Positions 31,981-34,345 of a DNA stretch of 34,345 bases are shown here, piece by piece. Numbering within the stretch: position 1 is the first letter of the stretch; each line of letters opens with the position of its first letter. The notes beneath the pieces are model-generated. The model was not told the DNA's origin. It was given only the letters and a program-made list of their open reading frames with translations, and made no database searches. A program made the position numbers and the translations under genes. The DNA is from DATKJS01 sp050015275 (lineage in GTDB: Bacteria; Acidobacteriota; Aminicenantia; Aminicenantales; Saccharicenantaceae): NCBI GenBank assembly GCA_050015275.1, contig JBEKBS010000024.1, positions 1-34,345 of the forward strand, read 5' to 3'.

Positions 31981-32859
31981 TTATTTCTTGAGGTCGAAAT
32001 AGAGCCAAAGATACCAGCGGAACTTGATCTTCATCCGCAGCATCTCGTTCCGGTAAGGGCCGTCCTTGCAGAACCAGACGCGGACGTTGCCCTTCTTCCT
32101 CCAGACGTCCTTGGGCGCCTTGTCGGGGCCCGCGGTCTGTTCGACCGCCCAGATATCGACGCGATAGGCCCGGGTCCCGTATTCGGAGAAGGTGTCGAGG
32201 TCGCTGACCTCGCACCGGAAGACGCGCGGGATGCCGTTCAGGAGAAAGGGCGTTTCGAAGACCTGGCCGACCTTGAGGTCATGGTCCATCATGTATTCGA
32301 GCGGCGAGAGGATGGAGCCGTAGCTGCCCTCGATCCGCTTTTCCGTCCCGTTCTCCCGCTCCGAGACGGCGTGGTCCCGGAAGAAGGCGATCTTCTCCGC
32401 CTGGTACTTAAGGTTGCGTTTCAGGAACCCCGACGAGGAGCTTTCGAAGCCCCGCCACTCCGCGACGGCCTCTTTGTCGACGGACCCATCGGGCAAGAGG
32501 GGATAGACCTTGAGCAGGCTGAAGTCGCCGCGAAAGTCCCTGTTCTTCTTGATCTGGGCTTCGTTCGAGGCGCCCGACATGCGCAGCGACTTCTCCAGCC
32601 GCCCGCCCTTCGCCCGGAGGGCCGACTCGATCGTCATGGAGCCGACATCGCCCAGGTTCCCGATGATGAAAAGATGGGCGCTGATGCCGTAGCTGCCGGC
32701 CTTCTCCTTGATGGCCTGGGCCGCTATCGGGGCGGCCGGCGGTTGCTGCCGGGCCGGGGCCGCGGTTTGAAGGAAGAGGGCCGCGGCGAGGGCGAGCCCC
32801 GCCGGGCCCGGCCGCGGGCGCGCGTCCCGGACCCGGCCAGCGGTCGTCGAAAGCTTCAT
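31981..32859 (-). CDS. Exported DUF3108 domain protein
   Basis: This 292-residue protein starts at ATG 32859, which overlaps the radical SAM stop as ATGA; the longer frame to 33084 is overlap. The N-terminus is Arg-rich, followed by a hydrophobic segment (PAGLALAAALFLQTAAPA), so it is exported. The mature part reads as a DUF3108 beta-barrel: AGSYGISAHLFIIGNLGDVGSM, HAVSERENGTEKRIEGSYG, SILSPLEYMMDHDLKVGQVFETPFLLNG, and the ending VRVWFCKDGPYRNEMLRMKIKFRW, matching the family's g.v.vW.s.D.rr.pv.i.vk pattern. DUF3108 proteins are periplasmic and of unknown function. Coupling to a radical SAM enzyme is the only functional hint. Confidence 0.85.
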   Translation of the reverse strand: MKLSTTAGRVRDARPRPGPAGLALAAALFLQTAAPARQQPPAAPIAAQAIKEKAGSYGISAHLFIIGNLGDVGSMTIESALRAKGGRLEKSLRMSGASNEAQIKKNRDFRGDFSLLKVYPLLPDGSVDKEAVAEWRGFESSSSGFLKRNLKYQAEKIAFFRDHAVSERENGTEKRIEGSYGSILSPLEYMMDHDLKVGQVFETPFLLNGIPRVFRCEVSDLDTFSEYGTRAYRVDIWAVEQTAGPDKAPKDVWRKKGNVRVWFCKDGPYRNEMLRMKIKFRWYLWLYFDLKK

Positions 32860-34345
32860 CGCGGCTCCTTGGGAGAGATCTTGTAGTTCGGGTCCATGTA
32901 TTCTTTTTCCCAGATGGGGTCGAGGAGCTCGGCCACCGCCCGGTTGTACTCGATCATGCCTTTCCGATAATCCGGATCGTCCAGGGCCGCGCCGGCGTTT
33001 TCGTCGAGGGGATGGAGCCGGTACTTCTGGAGCACGGGGTGGAACTCTTCGTAGTGGTCGCGAATGGGACAGGGCATCATCCAATTCCTGATGTTCTTGC
33101 TCTCGCCGTATTTTTTATCATATCCGTACGCGATCTGCCACTCCCGGACCCTGCGGAAGAACGGGTTGTCCCAAACGTCGTTCAGCGTCTTTCCGTCGGC
33201 GTACGCCGTGTTGACGTTGACCGGGGAATAGGGCATGAAGACACAGGGAACGACGTCCCCGTTCCAGCAGACGGCCATGTAGCCGCCGGCCCGCCCGGCG
33301 GCGATGCAGCCCATGGCCGCCGTCCCGCCGTTCCAGAAGTCGGAGACGTAGAGCCGCCGGTCCCGGATGAGCTCCCACGAGCGCTTCCACATCCAGAGGC
33401 GCTGCTCGGGCGTGGGCAAGAGGTCCAGGGTGATGGCCCTCCCGATGGGCATGTACTGGAACACCCAGGCGAAGTGGGCGCCCATCTCATTGAAGTAGAA
33501 GTCGATGACCCGGTCCGAGAGGATCTCCTCGATGTTCTCCCTCGTCGCGGTGATGGACACGCCGAAGAGGACCTTCTCCCGGCGAAGGCGCTCCATGGCC
33601 GCGACGATCCGGTCGAAGACCCCGTCCCCGCGGCGGGCGTCCGTCCTCTCCTTCATCCCCTCGATGGAGACCGCTGGCATGAGGTTGCCCATCCTGGCCA
33701 TGCGGCGGGCGGTCTCGTCGTCGATGAGCGTCCCGTTCGTGTACATCATGAAGAAGACGTCGGGGTGGCTCTCGGCGAGGTCCATGACGCCGTGCCCCCC
33801 GTCCCTGTAGGCCAGCGGCTCGCCCCCGCTGAAGACGACGAAGCGGCCCCCCCAGAGCGTGCGGACCTCGTTGACGAGGCGGTCCAGGACGGGCCAGCTC
33901 AGCTTCTCGTTGACGGCCGTCGAATCCGCGTAACACCCTTTGCAGTTGAGGTTGCAGAACTTCGTCGGGCTGATGAGGAGGATCTCCGGCGGCCGGGCCC
34001 CGTAGCTCTCGATGAACTGGGCCCGGGCCGTCGGCTCTCCCTTTTTGAGGAGGACGTCGTGGGCCAGGTTCTTGATGACTCCCCGGATCGAGGCCTTGCT
34101 GAGGCTGTTCGCGGCCAGGGCCCTCTCGATGGTCTTGAAGATGGCCATGGTCATTTCCAGCCTGTCCTCGATGATGCGGGCCGGCCTCGTGCCTCTTTCG
34201 GCCGTGCCGAGGCGCTCCCGGAGGAGATTGTTCTCCAGCGACCGGACCAGCGCCTTTCGGACGAACCCGAGCCTGGCCAGCCCCGGGGCCGCCCAGGCGG
34301 TGGCCCTGAGTCCGGCGGAAAGAAAGGCTTTCCGGACATCCGGGA
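32856..34345 (-). CDS. Radical SAM/SPASM domain protein (5' end outside window)
   Basis: An ATG at 34154 gives 432 residues, but the frame stays open upstream to the window edge without a stop (about 63 further codons, including ARLGFVRKALVR and ARIIEDRLE), and no ribosome binding site precedes 34154. The gene therefore probably starts beyond the window. Counting from 34154, the radical SAM cluster motif is FCNLNCKGCYAD (C67, C71, C74), with GGEP at 111-114 binding SAM. SPASM-type Cys lie at C283, C296, C304 (CWNGDVVPC) and C362 (MPCPIRDH), holding auxiliary iron-sulfur clusters. SPASM enzymes often modify peptides or proteins; no precursor peptide is visible here. Its stop overlaps the DUF3108 start. 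Confidence 0.9.
   Translation of the reverse strand, partial: PDVRKAFLSAGLRATAWAAPGLARLGFVRKALVRSLENNLLRERLGTAERGTRPARIIEDRLEMTMAIFKTIERALAANSLSKASIRGVIKNLAHDVLLKKGEPTARAQFIESYGARPPEILLISPTKFCNLNCKGCYADSTAVNEKLSWPVLDRLVNEVRTLWGGRFVVFSGGEPLAYRDGGHGVMDLAESHPDVFFMMYTNGTLIDDETARRMARMGNLMPAVSIEGMKERTDARRGDGVFDRIVAAMERLRREKVLFGVSITATRENIEEILSDRVIDFYFNEMGAHFAWVFQYMPIGRAITLDLLPTPEQRLWMWKRSWELIRDRRLYVSDFWNGGTAAMGCIAAGRAGGYMAVCWNGDVVPCVFMPYSPVNVNTAYADGKTLNDVWDNPFFRRVREWQIAYGYDKKYGESKNIRNWMMPCPIRDHYEEFHPVLQKYRLHPLDENAGAALDDPDYRKGMIEYNRAVAELLDPIWEKEYMDPNYKISPKEPR

Overview
The window is GC-rich bacterial chromosome and every gene I can support is protein-coding; I see no rRNA, tRNA, CRISPR array or intact transposon. 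The gene content suggests a member of the Acidobacteriota, possibly Aminicenantes-like: a VWFA-related C-terminus, a very large alpha-2-macroglobulin, a DUF5117-type zinc metalloprotease, an M14 peptidase, GH172, DUF3108 and a B12-dependent ribonucleotide reductase, with many exported proteins and lipoproteins. This placement is inferred from protein families only.

Layout. 1-2331: the 3' end of a VWFA-related gene, a 22-codon relic of an IS3-type transposase abutting a lipoprotein gene, a small exported protein and a tiny basic protein. 2537-9954: a polyphosphate (polyP) locus. On the minus strand are a CHAD-domain protein and a SixA-like histidine phosphatase, the latter preceded by a 16-codon leader ORF. 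Divergently on the plus strand are a ROK sugar kinase, a Ppx/GppA phosphatase, PPK1 and PPK2; the first three reading frames overlap. Together they cover polyP synthesis, hydrolysis, use as phosphodonor and binding. 10205-19093 (minus): an exported metalloprotease and, upstream, a ~2,100-residue alpha-2-macroglobulin with an intact thioester motif. 19202-20201: an AT-richer two-gene module (winged-helix protein plus nucleotidyltransferase-like protein with an altered DxD motif) with a promoter and a repeat-rich candidate operator.

20224-26521: a REP-like repeat, an exported GH172-family protein, a coiled-coil protein and a PilZ protein, then a tightly coupled trio (gamma-carbonic anhydrase, HAD phosphatase, C39-like peptidase) and a glycine-rich lipoprotein. 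26647-31930: a second REP-like element as an inverted pair, a near-consensus sigma70 promoter driving nrdJ, then an exported M14 peptidase. 31981-34345 (minus): a radical SAM/SPASM protein whose reading frame runs off the right edge, translationally coupled to an exported DUF3108 protein.

Most interesting are the compact polyP locus with its embedded ROK kinase and coupled leader ORF, the self-regulating-looking winged-helix/nucleotidyltransferase module, the dispersed REP-like family, and the glycine-rich, TonB-receptor-like insert in the macroglobulin.
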